Source of the DNA: Cristatella mucedo
Taxonomy: Eukaryota; Bryozoa; Phylactolaemata; Cristatellidae
Assembly (NCBI GenBank): GCA_009760855.2
Contig: WPIO01000105.1
Span: 188,001-252,000, forward strand
DNA: 64,000 nt
Reading direction: 5' to 3'
Numbering within the stretch: position 1 is the first letter of the stretch; each line of letters opens with the position of its first letter. A model generated the notes under the pieces. It was not told where the DNA came from. It searched no databases and saw only the letters and a program-made list of their open reading frames with translations. Of the stretch, positions 43,380 through 55,447 are shown in pieces. Position numbers and translations under genes: made by a program.

Positions 43380-46300
43380 GTGCGGCCTCCTCCTCATCTA
43401 AAATCACCAGTGAATCTCAAAACCTCAAGACCCTTGATGTCGATGCTACCCGTGCGAGAATATCTGATTCACCTCTGCCGCTCAATCCTCCCCCCTTCCG
43501 ACCAGTCATCGTTGGTAGATTGCTGCAGCACGGCAATAGCTGACATGGTCGATGAATTTGCACCTCTGACTAAGCGAACTGTTCGCCGTCGCCCAGACGG
43601 GCAATGGTTTACCAATGGTTTATGGCAATGGATATTAAACTAGCTAGGTCTTCTAAGCGCATGCTTGAAAAAGTACAAAATATCTGTCTGTCTGGCTGAC
43701 TGTCCATCCACAGGCACACGAGGACTACTGTAAACCGTACCGATCAATCCTAGCAAAGGCCAAATCTAGCTTCTACAAAAATATTGTTGAATCGCAGACG
43801 CACAATCCAAAAATTCAAGATCAGGGAGTCCATCCCTGCAATGACAGCACCCCCTTAGAATGCTGCCCTTGGATTTCAGGCAGCACCTTACTGTCTACAT
43901 TCAAAGAGGCCACTAATGACCACTTTCTAAAGCTCATATCTTAATCAAAGACAACAATTTGTCCTCTAGACCTTATTCCCACTGTCCTGATTCTGCGATG
44001 CATTGATCTACTGCTGCAATGCATAACTAACATCTTAAATATGGCATTAGCCTCAGGTCATGTCCCAGCCCTTTTCAAAAAGACTGTAGTCAGGCCACTA
44101 CTCAAGAAAGTAACACTAGATCAAGAAAACCTGAGCAACTTCCTCCGAGTCTCCCTTCTACCGATCCTGTCAAAGACAACGGAACGAGTCGTGGCAGACC
44201 AGCTGAACTCATATATTGAAACTTCAAACCTTGCTAATAAGTTCCAGTCTGGTTTTAGAGCTAGTCACTCTACCGAGCCAGCATTGCTTCGGGTGTATAC
44301 CTACTTAGGAATGCGGACTTAAGTAGAGTCTCTATGCTTGTTTTGCTCGATCTTTTGACAGCTTTTGGCACTGTCGATTACCAAGTAACATTTCAATCAA
44401 GGTTCAAGAGGCAGCACTCCACTGAAACTGCTCTCCTATGTGTTAAGAATGACATTCTATGTAGCAACGATGACGGAAATGTCACTGCCCTAGCTCTGCT
44501 AGATCTGTCAGCTGCATTCCAGACCGTTGAGCACGATGTTTTAGTTGAACGATTGAGAACAACGATCGGTCTGGAAGACGAGGCACTCGCATGGTTTAAC
44601 TAATACTTGTCTGATCGTGTTCAATCCGTGTCGTGTGGGGGTCAGGTCTCACACACGAGACGGGTCACCTGTTGAGTCCCTCAATGGTCCGTCCTCGGTC
44701 CCTTGCTATTCTTCATTTATACTCAACCTGTGGGAAAAGTGATTAAGGCCCATCGAAAAAGATGTCACTTTAATGCTGACGAAACTCAGCTGAATTTGTC
44801 ATTCAAATCGTCGGAATCTGCAGCAGCAACTGAGAAACTGAATGCTTGCCTTGCCGACATTCGATCTTGGATGTCGGAAAACTTCTTGAAACTAAATGAC
44901 GATAAAACCGAACTGCTGCTCATTGGACACCGTAAGCGTGTGGCTGGATTAGAAGACTTTGCTCTTCTAATCCAGCTGATGCTGATGTTCGATCATCACC
45001 ATCGAAATTTAGGTGACGTTTTCGACAGCTGCCTACATTTTAAAAGCTTCATTCAGAAGACTGCTTCTACAGCTTGCCATCGCGTCCGATCTGTATCTAA
45101 GAGCATGAGCTGTCTTCCACTGTGGATTGTACCAAATTTAACTGGCTCCTTAGTTCTGTCTCGGCTTGATTATTGTAATTCCCATCTGGCTGGGCTACCA
45201 AAGAAAGCACCTAGGGCCACTGCAGCTGGCTATGAATCTGGCTGCATGGCTAGTTTTCAAGTCCCAGAGGTTTGAGCACGTGTCTCCTTTGCTAAAAGAG
45301 CTAGGATGGATGCCGGTTGATCAATGGATACTGAGCAAAGTTTTTATGCTGACCCACAAGGCCCGCCACGGCTTGTCTCCTTTGTACCTAGCTGAACTGC
45401 AGCATCAGTTTCAGCCTTTTCGCGCCCTCAGGTTCTGTGTGGAGGATAAATTAGCTGTTCCATTCCTCCACTTAAAGACCTTTGGCGACAGAAGCTTTTG
45501 CTCTGCATGTCCTCGACTGTGGAAATCGCTTCCACAATTCTTACGGAACGACAACTACTCTTCTGCTGCCGACTATGGCTCATCCCTTTCAGCGGTCCCG
45601 AGCCGCTAATTCCATGCTACTCACTACCTGAACTGCTCTCCTGACTCTGCTATGCTTCGCAATGTCTCTTTTTTGCGTGAGATGAAGTCTTTTGGCTACC
45701 GAATATGCGTACCGAAAGCCGCTTAGGCTGTGAGTGTGCTATACAAAATTCTCCTGCGTATCACCCACATAGTCTTTATGGCTTTGTGGAGTTACAGACG
45801 GAGATAAACATTCAAGTCTTTCTTAAGCACCTCTCATCTCGCCTTGGCATCGCTGGCACAGCATTGCAATGGCCCCGATTATATCTCAGTAGGAGACTAA
45901 AGAGTATTGCTGTGAATGGACACAGATCATCCTAGTAACCTCTTAAGTATGGGGTACCTCAGGGCTCCGTGCTTGGTCCCGTTCTTTTCACGGTTTATAC
46001 TCTACATATTGTCGTTGTGATTGCCAAGCATAATGTGCGCTTTTACGTTTATGCACATTATTCTCAGTTGTACCTTTGATTTGATCCCTCCCAGCACTCC
46101 AGCACGTTGAATTTTCTCAACTCTATTGCTGCATGTATTGATGACATCCGCACATGGATGGTAGCAAGCGTTCTTAAATTGAAAGGGGATAAAACCAACT
46201 TACAAGTTATGGGCAAAACAATCGTGACTCAGAAATTGGAAAGGTTAACACTCAAAATCGGCTCCGCCAGCATATCTCCAGTTGAATCTGCACAAAATCT

Positions 46301-46920
46301 GGGCGTCATGTTCCAAAGTTACCTTTCATTAGATGACCACATCAATTCCACAGTCAAATCTTCCTACTCTCACCTACGTAATTTGACTAAAATTCGGGCT
46401 TGTTTAATTAAACAGGATATCTCATCTAAGTTGGTCCATGCATTTGTGAGATCCCGTTTTGACTTCTATAACTCACCGCTTACTGGTCTACCGGCCTGTA
46501 TAAGCAGGTGCTTACAGCTCGTGTAAAACTCGGCAGCTAGGCTTGTCTGTTGTGAGCGTCGTAGTTGCAACATCTTACTACTTCTCGCCGACCTGCACTG
46601 ACTTCCAGTCAAAAAATGCACAAACTTCAAGGTTTGTTCACTCACTTTTAGGTCACTTCCTTCTTTGGCTCCAGCCTACCTATCAGATCTACTCCCCCAT
46701 CAGGCTGAGCACCGTAACACTCCCTTTTTGGAATCTAATCGTTTACCTATGCCCCGTAAGAACCTCAACTCTTTTGGTTACTGTGCTTTTTGCTTGTATT
46801 CTCGCAAAGCGTGGAAATTTCTTCCGACTTGCGTCACGACGACCCCTGATTTGACCACATTTAAAATAAACTCAAAGCGCATCTATTTATCACAGCATTT
46901 AGTTGGTCCACGTGATTTGT
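43380..46920 (+). mobile_element. LINE-A, longest copy, split by a LINE-B insertion
   Basis: Left part 43380-44386: linker (FAPLTKRTVRRRPDGQWF) and RT fingers. Right part 45813-46920: from the LSSRLGIAGTALQW segment through a catalytic region (about 46040-46080) that is decayed, to the C-terminus and start of the UTR. The left part ends caagt and the right part starts caagt, so the two halves join into one continuous element once the LINE-B is removed. Many stops and frameshifts. The last ~200 bp of UTR are missing at 46920. Confidence 0.82.
44387..45812 (+). mobile_element. LINE-B inserted in LINE-A, with 5-bp target duplication
   Basis: It begins at the segment before HSTETALL and runs to the LINE-B UTR end (gttacagacggagataaaca). 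It is flanked by caagt at 44382-44386 and 45813-45817. ORF2 has several stops and frameshifts (for example TAA at about 44600 and TGA at about 44673), and the catalytic box is changed (NADETQL). Confidence 0.88.
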
Positions 46921-47729
46921 CGATGCGTGGCCTGGTGGGGGAGTAAATCTGAGAGATAGGCTGGAGCCAAAGAATGAAAAGACCTAAAAGTGAGCGACAA
47001 AACCTTGAAGTCAATCCATTGCTTGACTGGTAGCCAGTGCAGGTCGGTGAGAAGTGGTGTAATGTGGCAACTGCGACGCTCACGTCAGACAAGCTTAGCT
47101 GCGGAGTTTTGCACCAGCTGTCGTCGCCTGATTGCACATGCCGGTAGGCCAGTAAGCAGTGAGTTACAGAAATCAAGACGGGATGTCACGAATGCATGGA
47201 CCAACTTAGACGTGATATCCTTATCTAAACAAGCCCGAATTTTAGCAATGTTATGTAGCTGAAGTAGGCAGATTTGACTGTGGAGCTGATGTGGTCGTCT
47301 AACGAGAGGTCACTTTGGAACATGACACCTAGATTTCGAGCTGATTCAACAGGAGATATACTGGCAGAGCCAATTTTGAGCGTCAGCCTTTCCAATTTCT
47401 GAATCACACTGGGTTTGCCCATAACTATTAAGTTAGTTTGATCATCGTGTAGTTTTAGAAAATTTGCTGCCATCCATGTGCGGATGTCATGAATACATGC
47501 AGCAAGTGAGTTGAGAGAATTCGAGGTGCTCCAAGGCTGGGAGGGATCAAAGCAAAGGTACAACTGAGTGTCATCCACATAGAAGTGAAAGCCTAGATTT
47601 TGCTTGGCAATCACATCAGCAAGAGGGAGGGTATAAACCGTGAAAAGAACCGGACCTAGCACGGAGCCCTGAGGTACCCCACATTTCAGAGGTACCTCGG
47701 ATGATCTTTGTCCATTCACGTCAATACTA
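46921..47729 (-). mobile_element. Inverted LINE-A ORF2 segment (5' part)
   Basis: The - strand frame 47225-47734 encodes [31 protein letters not shown] and VKSAYF. Sequence 46921-47224 is the downstream part. It has no 3' UTR of its own on this strand. Confidence 0.88.
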
Positions 47730-47832
47730 ACCATTCGATCGTATATCCTTTGCAGTAAATGTAAAGCCCCAAGAAAGAGATTGTGTTCTCTGTGGGCGCT
47801 TTATTACGTGTATTATTAGTATTATTATCACA
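47730..47832 (+). mobile_element. LINE-A 3' tail adjoining the inverted segment
   Basis: aaccattcgatcg, cctttgcagtaaatgtaaag, a hairpin with one arm changed (aagccccaag/gggcgcttt), then TTA repeats. It joins the inverted segment directly. Confidence 0.8.
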
Positions 47833-49195
47833 ACTGCACGCGTCTGATTGCATGTGCTGGTAGACCGGACAGCAGTGAGTTACAGAACCAAGACGGGATG
47901 TCACAAATGCGTGGACTAGTTTCGATGTCGTATTCTGTCTAGTCAAGCCCGAATTTTAGTATTGTTATGCAGCTGGAAGAAGGCAGACTTGATTGTGGAG
48001 GTAGCGATTAGTAAGCACAAGTTGTCGAACGATAGAAACGCGAAGCGAGCGTCATTACGCTCACGTGATTACGCCATTACGCTCGCGCGACCGGTGAGTT
48101 AGCAAATTTCGCGAATCGGTCAAGAGTAGTTAATAGACAGGTATAATATACAGGTACATATATTATACAGGTATACTAAAAATGCAAGTATAAACTGTGA
48201 AAAGAAACAGATCAAGCGCAGTGCCCTGAGGTAACGTACTTAAGTGAATCATCAAATGATCTTTATCTGGTCACATCAATACTCTGAAGTCTCACACTGA
48301 GATCGGGCCTAAACCATTGCATGCAGTGCCAGTGATGACCAGGCGAGATGCAAAGCGCTCGAGAAGGACTATGTGATAAATAGTATCGAACGGTGCGGAA
48401 AGATCAAACAAAACTAGCAGAGATTGTATCCAAGTCTGCATCTCTGAGAATGTCGGTTTAAACCCTAAGCAATGCTGACTATAGGGAGTCATCAGCTCTA
48501 TACCCAGACTGGAACTTACTTGCTAGGTTTGAGGTCTCAATTTAAGAGTTAAGTTGATTTGCCACAACTCATTCTAGAGTCTTTGATAGAAACGGTAGAA
48601 GGAAAACTTGACAGAAGGGGCTCAAGTCCTCTTAGTCTATCGTTGCTTTTTTAATTAGTGGCCTAAAAGCAGCCTTTCTGAAAAGTGTAGGGACATAACC
48701 TGAGGCTAAGGACATATTTAAAATGTTAGCTGTGCATGGCAGTAGCAGATCTGAGCATCGTATAATTAGGACAGTGGGGATATGGTCTTAGGGACCTGTG
48801 GTCGTCTTTGACTGAGAGATGAATATTTTCAGGGTATAGTCACTCGAGGCCTCCTTGAATGTAGACATCTAGATAGTGGAAGGAATCGTGGGACTGGAGT
48901 TCCGTGCTAATGTTTATGATGGACACGAGTTTCAGTGGGGATACTGCAACCATAAGGTTAGACACTCTGATTTTGTCGATCTTGCTTAAAAAAAGCTAGA
49001 GAAACGATGGTCACCACAAGAATCACTAGGTAAGAAGTAATATGGGAACCGTTAAAGGGATGGCTAGTGATAGACCATCATTTTTTAATTGTGCATCTGT
49101 GATTCAACAATAGTTTTGTAGAAGCTAGACTTGACCTTTGCTAGTATCAATGGTAATATATTAGCGTATTAGGTTTGAATAGGCTTCTAAGGCTT
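47833..49195 (-). mobile_element. LINE-A, long decayed copy
   Basis: On the - strand it runs from the linker (about 49195, matching 43720-43800) through RT fingers (about 48480-48620) and the DLSAPFDTIYH motif (about 48400) to KLVHAFVTSRL (about 47900). The catalytic region is missing and replaced by about 180 bp of unrelated sequence at 48003-48181. Confidence 0.78.
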
Positions 49196-50386
49196 TGGGA
49201 GGTGTGGTACATAAGCTGGAGGAGGACAAAGACGTTCAGATACTTTGCATTTACTCAATTATAATTGAGTAGCCCAATCACAGGAAGAGCCGTAGGCATA
49301 GCAAGAAGATTGGCCTCTGCGATTTTAGTCGGTACAGCTGCCGGCAAAGGGCTCCCTAACATTGGGGGTCATTTGACTATTGATGCTGCAACCACAGAGC
49401 AACACAAAACCTTCACAACCTTGATTTATCAAACGAACTTTATGGGATTTAGCCCTGGAAAAATGCTCAATGCTAAGCCGTAATCACATATGTATGATCC
49501 TAAGAAAAATACTTTGTAACCATATCTGAAGATCAATTTTGAGCTCTTGATTGCCTATCATCTTGCCGGGGTATCGCTTGGATTGCACTGAAAATTTATG
49601 GTTTCTACCTTAGGTTTCTATTTAAGACTACTGATGTTAATCTAACCGGGTTTCTCACAGAAATAGTTAATGATAAAACAGCCAGCGTCCATGTAAATTT
49701 TACCAGGAAATTCTATCCCTTTGATATTTTAATTGCTAAGAACTATCGGGCCATTCAAGTCTTTTGAATTAAAAATAATTTACGTGTCATTGCTGCGAAG
49801 TCTATCCTTTTTTGAGTACATCAAATCTCTATATTTCTTTAAGCTTGTCTTATTTATATCGCTATATCTATAGATGTTGATAAATCTATCGCAGCTCAAG
49901 GAAATTTACACCAAAGATATGCGGTCTTTATCATAGTCTATTCGAGGGAACGAAAGTGTTTCAAATAAATGTGGAAAACATTGATTTAGCCGTTGAGCTA
50001 GCCAAGTATTCATAAAACTTATAGTACAAAATGTCTAGGTCTTTATTATCTTGGCAATAAGCTTTTCTGATGGTTAAATGGCCAAACAGGTAATTGCTAT
50101 TGTCGGCGACATCATGCTTGACCTCCATATGCTTGGCACTTCGTCTAGGTCTTAAATGATAACCATTCTAATACCTAAGACCTGGAAATAGCATTATCAA
50201 ATGCAACCAACCGTTGAAAGTCATGTCGCAGCTATGTGTTTCCCCTAAAGGTGCCATTCAGTAAGCCAAGGTATCGCATATACATACCTTAATAGAAGCA
50301 AATAAATATACATAAATTTCCACAAAATTCTATTTATGTAAATATTATACAAATTTAACGAGCTTTAAATCATGTCATTATATCAT
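49196..50386. other. Unassigned AT-rich stretch
   Basis: A perfect 20-nt palindrome (tactcaattataattgagta) lies at 49252-49271. The open frame just after it (to 49483) lacks an ATG start and any recognised domain. Confidence 0.35.
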
Positions 50387-50420
50387 TTTTATTTTTAGAT
50401 TTTTTAATTTAAAGATGTAA

Positions 50421-50573
50421 TCATTGTGAATCTGCAAACTTTTTGTGATATTTGTCACCCGTGATGAGATACAGTTTGCACAGCAGCACCGACGTTAATC
50501 TACTGTTCTTGTATCGGTAATAGACACGGTATCGAAAGTGCATGCATTCTTGACCTCCAGGAACTCGAGCGTT
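50421..50573 (-). CDS. Candidate terminal coding exon, unknown protein
   Basis: On the - strand a pyrimidine-rich tract and acceptor (ccggctatttcag) precede 51 codons that read like protein: Tyr-, Arg- and Lys-rich, ending KKFADSQ and TGA at 50421. An AATAAA lies within about 40 bases downstream (around 50388-50393 on the + strand). No domain was recognised. It may belong with the other - strand exon-like segments at 55.2 and 56.0-56.3 kb, or be chance. Confidence 0.3.
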   Translation of the reverse strand, partial: NARVPGGQECMHFRYRVYYRYKNSRLTSVLLCKLYLITGDKYHKKFADSQ

Positions 50574-50630
50574 CTGAAATAGCCGGCAAACAAAAACTGC
50601 CTCTGCATTGAGACAGATAACCGCACACAA

Positions 50631-51210
50631 CTCGAGAGTGGCGGATTAAGTGTACATAAGACGAATCTCTCGGAAGGGGGTTTATCTGATACCTCTTGTT
50701 AGTCAATGTGTAAAGCTATCAAGAAGGTTGTCAGGTACTCCAAGCTAGCTTTAATTACGAAGAAATTTCTTATGAAATTTCGTTAAATTGTAAGCGCTCC
50801 TCTTCCTGTAGGCAGTAAATGCTCTCTTCCTGGTCACTATAATATAGGCGGCTACTCCAAGAAAACTTTCGGTTCAGCCTAGCTTCTCAGTACATGCATA
50901 AGCTGGCCAATTAAAGGAATACGTGAAGTGAGTAGGCAGTAACCGATTTTTAGAAAAACATACACCATCTGAAATTCAAGTTAAATAAGTCAGTTGAACT
51001 TTCTGGCAACAAAAAAAACAGTCACCAATATTTTCCTTACAGCAGTTGTCAGTCTTTTGATGGCTGCAGTTGTCTGCAACAAGAAGAGATGTCTCAATAA
51101 TGATTTACGAAATAAATTACACTTCTCACATGTTCGACGTTTAGTGAAAGCTCAACTGCAGAAAGCTTTTCAGCCAAATACACGCCGGTTGAAGCTCGCT
51201 CGATGCTTCG
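50631..51210. other. Unassigned stretch
   Basis: A frame at 50994-51248 contains a hydrophobic segment (IFLTAVVSLLMAAVVC) and a basic tail, but no ATG and no context to support a gene. Confidence 0.25.
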
Positions 51211-51813
51211 ATGTCGCCGCGTGTTTTCTGTCAGAGAGTCAATCCTAGAGAGAGCAAGACAGTGTTAGTGGCTTGCGAGTTGGCGCCGATGGTTCAGGAT
51301 GAGAAGACAGCGTCAGTGAGCGAGGCGCCAGCGCCGGTTGAAGTGCGAGATGCAAACGTTAAGGAGGCAAGCGAGACACCCGCCGAGGAGGCGCGCGAAG
51401 TGCTCGCCGAGTAGCCGGAGGCGACGACCCAGAACTAGCAGAAACAGCGGGTGGCGCACATTGCAATGGCCTCGGTCCTCGAAGTGCTGGTGCCGGAGAC
51501 GCGCGAGGTGCCAGCAGAGAACTTTCGCCAGAAACCCGCGGCACACAGCAAGGTGTTGGCGCACGGAGAGGGGGCTGAAGTGACGGTGGCCGCGGTCGAG
51601 AAGACAACGGCTGGGTAAATTCGTGCGGCGATAACGGCCGGCAATAACAAGACGATCAGAAATGACGAGGCAGAGGACGGAGGCACCGAACTAACCTCTG
51701 GCTATCGGGAAAGACTTATAGCGACGCCACAGCGGAGTGAAGAGGATGGTGACTTAAGCAGCCCGCTTGTTGCCAAAGGCCATGCTCCAGCGTGGTCCTC
51801 CGAGCAGCGGTGA
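51211..51813 (+). pseudogene. Glu/Ala-rich frame interrupted by three stops
   Basis: From ATG 51211 to TGA 51811-51813 a single frame of 200 sense positions is broken only by TAG 51412, TAG 51436 and TAA 51616. Composition is protein-like and constant across the stops (EAPAPVEV, ETPAEEAREVLAE, VPETREVPAENF). It is GC-rich in AT-rich surroundings. The family is unknown. It could be a decayed gene or transposon product, or a GC-rich low-complexity artefact. Confidence 0.3.
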
Positions 51814-52021
51814 GGTAGCCTGCCTTCCTATGAGGACGGCAGCTTATTACCGGTTTTAGCACTGTTTGAGCACTGTCGTATCGTGCTGTGTTTTTGGACT
51901 TGTAGTGTCACTTTAGTAGTGGCTCTGTTAACGAGATGCCTAGTGGTGACTCACTTTTGCAGTTGGCTTGTTTTGATGAGATTTGTGATCTAGAGATCAG
52001 TGGGATGTGTAGTCTTGTAGT

Positions 52022-52576
52022 AGGCTAGTGTATGACCCAGCGGAATTTGTGGCGCTGGCGTTGGTCTATGGGCCATGCCGATTTATGTTTGGAAATGGTT
52101 TTATGATTGTAAGAAATGGCATGCAGAGGGAGTTCAGTGGGAACGCGGGCACAAGCCAGATGGCTGTGAGCTGTCGCGCTTCGAGCGTTAGCCAAATACA
52201 TGGTAGTTGAAGCCATCGGTGTTTCAGCCGTGTCGTTGTGTGTTGCAGTCAATTCACAAGCTATTTTGTTCTGGTTGAGATATCGTGCGAAGCATTTGAC
52301 AGCTTTGATGGTTTTGGAGAAGATAGCTTGTGGATTGAGGCTCCGACAGTAAACACTCGACAACACGGAAACACCGAGTGGGCTTTAACCACCATGCATT
52401 TGGCTAACGCTGGCAGCGCGACGGCTCACAGCCGCTCTCGACATTACTCCCCCACTCCCACCAAACTCACTCTGCAGGCCGTTAATCCTCTCACAAAATC
52501 ATTGCTCCATAAGTCAGCTTCGCCCATACACCCGCGGAGCCCCGTAAACTCCACTGCGCCATACACTGGACTAAGA
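52022..52576. mobile_element. Foldback element (long inverted repeat, about 555 bp)
   Basis: The left arm (about 52022-52270) and right arm (about 52325-52576) are reverse complements with substitutions and small indels. The best matched block is the pair 52160-52227 and 52366-52440, holding gcgttagccaaatacatggt and its counterpart. Outer ends read tagtgtatgacccagcgga and, in reverse complement, ccagtgtatggcgcagtgga. No transposase is present. It resembles a MITE or foldback DNA transposon. Confidence 0.75.
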
Positions 52577-52639
52577 TAAGAATGCTGCTTATTCTGAGCT
52601 GAACTCATCTTATTCTTCATGACAGACTGCTCATCTTGA

Positions 52640-52829
52640 AAAATAAAAAAACAGACAATACTAACTTATTTAACAGCCTCTTTTGTATAGCGACAGAAGA
52701 GCCTTTACGGTTATCATCACCGCTTGCAGTGGCGATAAAGGATCGCCCACAACATAATTCGAACTCACAACTTTGGGACTGAAGTCCGGAAAAGCAACCA
52801 CCTTACCTGGTGTGCCATCACGGCTCACC
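52640..52829 (-). mobile_element. SINE1 copy
   Basis: Head with A box (gatggcacaccaggtaagg on the - strand), worn B box, cactgcaagcggtgatgata body, aggctgttaaataagt end. The tail on the + strand is aaaataaaaaaac. Confidence 0.82.
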
Positions 52830-53570
52830 ATTTCAATTTCCTCTGAATATTTTTATTCGTCTTCCAAGATGATCCCATTAAAGTCGACTGTCCCACACAT
52901 TTTGTAGAATTTGGCACATTTTTGTAGTGCTGATAATTTATTCTGTGGTTTCGCAAGAAAAAAATTAAGCAAAACCTATGACCTTGACTATTAAAGGGGA
53001 TGAGTAGGTTCACCTTGCAGCTATGGTTATATAAAAAGGTAGACAAGGTCTTCCTTTGACGTGTGACGATTTACACAGCAATCGTTTTATTCCTTCGCAT
53101 GAATGATTTATAAATGGACTTGACCGGGGATAAATCTCACTTTGGTGAGCGTCATTTCTCAAATCTCGAACTCCGCCTTATTAGGAAAGTTAAGTAAATT
53201 TACTCATTTGTCTTCAAAACAAACTTGAAGTTGTATACGGATTCTGGATAGTCAGGTTAGTCTATGCAGCTTCGGGTTGTACTAGAGCGCTAGGTTCAAT
53301 CACTGTACAAGTTTAGGGCCTACCGGCTATGATAGTTGGCTAAAGACCCGACCAGAGCCATAATTTTGCCTGACTGAAAGCCCTGTTTCGCTTTGGCTAG
53401 GCTACTATTACCCTCAAGGAAAAGTGCAATTAGCAAGTATTGACACGGAAAATAAAGAGCACATTAGAAGGCGAAACATGGAATTACAGCAGAACGTACT
53501 GAACCTAGATTAAGTGACATGAATGTGGGTACTTATTTTAGTGACTGTTGTCAAACATCTGATTATTAAA
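52830..53570. other. Unassigned AT-rich stretch
   Basis: No gene or repeat recognised. A 73-codon - strand frame at 52825-53046 has no supporting signals. Confidence 0.3.
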
Positions 53571-53705
53571 GAAATATTAATATTATTATATTATTATAAT
53601 ATTATTTATATATAATATATTAATATAATATAATATTAATATAATATTATAATATTATTAATAGTATTATATATATATATATATTAATATTAATATTATT
53701 AAAGA
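53571..53705. repeat. AT-only low-complexity array
   Basis: Mixed taat/tata/attat units, about 130 bases almost without G or C. It is self-complementary in many registers. Confidence 0.9.
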
Positions 53706-55198
53706 ATACTCGAGACTTCAACTGGCAATGCATTCTGGCACTTTTTAATGGTTTTCATAAAGCTTTTGAATGTTTCGCAGAGAAGCCTTGAGCACTTGAC
53801 TAGTTATGCGAACGACTTGGACGATTGATGCGGTGAAGGGTGATGCCGAGTAATCAGCGACGCGTGCTCCTTGCTGCATCGAGTTCCTCAGACTTGCCGG
53901 TCAATGCAGAAGTGTGTATACAGCAGCTGCTACTTCAGCGCCGCCATATGCTATGCTTGTGTCAGCGAATGTGGTCTCTCTATTGTTCAGCAGTTTACCT
54001 TGATTTAATTCGCTTAGTTTGTAACTAGTGGTCATGTTTTCTGCAACGAAGGCTGAAGTAAATTCAATACATCTGACTCTAAAGAGGCAAGTGCGTTTTC
54101 ATGTGAGTATATCAATTCAAATAGCAGCTAGTGCATAGTGCCCACACATTTTCCTGCTCTGTCATTACATTAAAATATGTATCAGGCTTATAGGAAGAGA
54201 AATTAGGGCTCAGACAAGTCCATCGGACGTTTTGGCCAAATACACTGCCCACGTTGTGTGCTGCTAGTTCCACCCCTCCGCGTCGACCACGACGTAGCAA
54301 TCGCAAACATTAAAATTGTTTGAGTGACTGGGATGTGGTTATTGCCTGCTACAGAGATGCTTCGAGATTCATGAGCTTTTCCTTCAGATCTCTTAAATTG
54401 AAAGCTACTATTGATTGCCTAATTCAGGAAATCCATTACACCGGTTTCTAATTTGAAAGGGGACTCAGCAATAACCAGTGGGCTATCACATCTTCAAGTG
54501 ATTGCTCCAGCCTGCTATTAGTTTTGTGCGTGACATTGTGCCTGACACATATTTTTGCTTCAATTGGCGCAATTTTAGAGAATAGCAATAATAAACATGT
54601 ATTCTGCGGCAGTTATTGAAACTGACCGCAAATGAGTTGTTATCTCACACGTATCTGCTAAAATGAAGCTTTCCAATAAGATTTTACAGAATAAAGTCAT
54701 GATACTTGGAGGCAACTCCTAATAAAGTGAGCTTACATGTTGAATTCTTGATTCAACTATGGTTTGGTTTATCAAAGACTAAGCAAAACGCCACATATTT
54801 CAAAAAGCTTTGCGACAAATTTTCCATCTGAATTCTGTATTCAGGGAAGCCAGTTCCATATACGATATAATGCTGCAATAATTTTCCAAGGACCACCATA
54901 CATGCATCTTTAAAATATTGTCATGAAAAATTGTTCAGCTTTAATTTTTTAAGCCGTTTGTCACTTATTCAGACGCGTTAGCAGACAGGGGAATACATTC
55001 AATGTTATACGTCGTTTGCATCAAGCAATTCAATTGTATAGTCCGATCTCATACAAAGCCACAGACGTGGCTGACAGATTTTCGACAGCTATTTTAGTCC
55101 ATACGGCTGAAGTTAAAGGGCACTCTAAACATTACTGATAAGGCTATAACAATAGGATAACACAAAACCATTTAACCTGGATTACTGCAGCACATTTT
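53706..55198. other. Unassigned AT-rich stretch
   Basis: A - strand frame at 54112-54306 contains a protein-like stretch (VGSVFGQNVRWTCLSPNF), but no convincing acceptor was found. Otherwise no gene or repeat recognised. Confidence 0.3.
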
Positions 55199-55447
55199 TT
55201 AAATTTTATCCCTTGAAATATGCTGCCAATAGGGGCATTTAGATGCAAAGAATCCTATGTCTTTTTCTGTTCGAACAGTGAATGCAATCTCTTTGCTAAT
55301 GTAGTCTCCAGGAACAGCCCAGCCATTTACGTCTATTGACTTAGCACTTATTATCTGCGTATCGTTGCTGTAAAATTTATTTTGTGTGGAGGACTTTAAA
55401 CACTCACATCTTTCTTGAATCTTGTCATGATGAACTTCATGCATAGA
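55199..55447 (-). CDS. Candidate coding exon, weakly Ig-like
   Basis: On the - strand, acceptor ttttctgtagcag precedes an open stretch of 82 codons ending in TAA at 55199. Three Cys are present (near the start and in KCPYW), with a TEKDIGFFASKC segment reminiscent of the F-strand of an Ig domain (D-x-G-x-[YF]-x-x-x-C). No donor was found before the stop. It is similar in size to the exon at 56007-56329, with no close sequence match by eye. Confidence 0.3.
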   Translation of the reverse strand, partial: SMHEVHHDKIQERCECLKSSTQNKFYSNDTQIISAKSIDVNGWAVPGDYISKEIAFTVRTEKDIGFFASKCPYWQHISRDKI

